64,000 bases of DNA from contig NC_135246.1 in NCBI RefSeq assembly GCF_947623445.1, positions 1,056,501 through 1,120,500 on the forward strand, read 5' to 3'. Each line of letters opens with the position of its first letter. The stretch's first letter is position 1. The translations under genes were made by a program, and so were the position numbers. The DNA comes from Clavelina lepadiformis. Lineage: Eukaryota > Chordata > Ascidiacea > Aplousobranchia > Clavelinidae. The notes under the pieces were generated by a model. That model had not been told where the DNA came from. It did not search any database and saw only the letters and a program-made list of their open reading frames with translations. This document shows positions 63,201 through 64,000 of this stretch, piece after piece.

Positions 63201-64000
63201 CTAGCAACGTGGTACGAGGCAGGTGGTCGGTTACGACTGTTGTTGTAATTGCTGGTTCACAAAAAAGAAAAATTTCATAACGGACTTGTACGGATTGCCT
63301 GAAATGAATACAAGACGTAGATATTGTTCTATATTACAGACGCATTTTTATTATATCTATGGTAAAAGATGGACAAAAAAGAAACGGACTTACAAATTCT
63401 AAAGATTGTTGTAAGGCAAGATTATCTGGTAGAAAGTCATCAGAGTTATTTCAAATTTGTAAATAACGTTGTCATTGATACCATTTTAATCCAACTGCAC
63501 GAGGACATATTTTGCGATAACAAATAAACATGATCATGTTCAATGGTAGAGTTCGTCATGTGCAATATAAACGGGTTTAAACGAAAATGGGTTTAAAAAA
63601 TAACTTTGTGGTGAAAATGTTTTGGAAATTCCTGAAAAATTACTTTTGTCTTCTCATTCCACTAAGCTTTTTTTGCTGTCATTATGTCGTTTTGTCGCTT
63701 TCAAAACCTACGAAATTGCTTGGGAAGAAGATGTCGTAAAAAGGATAAAATAGAAACAAGTTACTGCAGTGCGGTGATTTGTATTGAAAATAAGATTCCT
63801 CTCTTAAGAAAAACGTTTAATCGTTTTTCTCGTCATTGGTCGAGTCTTCGAGCAGCTGCTAAAATACAAATAAAAAAATATCAATAAATGAGAGCTAATT
63901 ACCTGCTGCAACATTATAATCCGTATATGAGTAGCCTTGCTTTAGTAAATCACCAGTTTAATTTTTCACTTGAACATTAGGCTACATGCTATTTGTCTCG
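60289..64000. other. Gene-poor right flank
   Basis: I find no exon chain or family motif in these 3.7 kb. The sequence is AT-rich with scattered balanced patches around 61000-61600. A 67-codon + strand frame at 63684-63887 (Arg/Cys-rich start MSFCRFQNLRNCLGRRCRKK) could be a small gene or chance. Distal regulatory sequence or introns of a gene beyond the window are possible. Confidence 0.4.
63684..63887 (+). CDS. Possible small hypothetical protein
   Basis: This 67-residue frame has a basic, Cys-containing N-terminus and a C-terminal stretch, RAAAKIQIKKYQ, that faintly resembles part of an IQ motif. No signal peptide or membrane segment is visible. There is no family match I can name and no supporting neighbour. 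Chance occurrence is likely at this length. Confidence 0.15.
   Translation: MSFCRFQNLRNCLGRRCRKKDKIETSYCSAVICIENKIPLLRKTFNRFSRHWSSLRAAAKIQIKKYQ

Overview
Organism. This is a eukaryotic, intron-rich, AT-rich animal window. Introns are short (84 bp to about 1.8 kb), intergenic gaps are compact, and cut-and-paste DNA transposons are dense. The recognisable proteins (PDSS2, SON, TAF8) are metazoan and align well with the human proteins as I remember them. A small-genome invertebrate deuterostome, most likely an ascidian tunicate of the Ciona type, is my best guess. That is inference, not proof.

Layout. 37-197 (+): last exon of an unidentified gene that enters from the left. 676-4280 (-): PDSS2, 8 exons, complete. 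5975-11626 (+): an atypical Rab-like GTPase, 14 exons, about 733 residues, divergent from PDSS2. 9513-36586: six tandem copies of a roughly 4.6-kb unit. 34676-44353 (-): SON, 14 exons, about 733 residues. 45.1-47.5 kb: hAT elements, one nested in another. 49321-51796 (-): TAF8, 6 exons, 295 residues. 53489-54196 (-): an intronless seven-finger C2H2 protein. 54382-58766: a Tigger-like pogo transposon containing three later insertions. 59021-60288: a second, internally deleted pogo-type transposon whose transposase ends in a PHD-type finger. 60.3-64 kb: no convincing gene.

Main point. The array is built from the convergent junction of two genes. Each unit holds the 3' exons of the Rab-like GTPase (+) and the last three exons of SON (-), whose stop codons lie only 119 bp apart. 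The leftmost unit is the real 3' end of the GTPase gene and the rightmost is the real 3' end of SON. Both host genes therefore stay whole, while five orphan 3' halves of each lie between them. Every internal junction carries a TTAA-bounded segment of 428-463 bp joined exactly at a TTAA inside GTPase exon 8. That segment supplies a new in-frame ATG, so each orphan GTPase copy could encode a truncated protein of about 353 residues. The GTPase itself looks novel: a myristoylation-type N-terminus, a degenerate switch-II motif, a long acidic insert between the G4 and G5 motifs, and a helical tail without prenylation cysteines.

Functions. PDSS2 acts in mitochondrial ubiquinone side-chain synthesis, SON in nuclear-speckle splicing and TAF8 in TFIID. 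They are unrelated housekeeping roles, and nothing suggests co-regulation beyond the shared divergent region (PDSS2/GTPase) and the shared 3' region (GTPase/SON).
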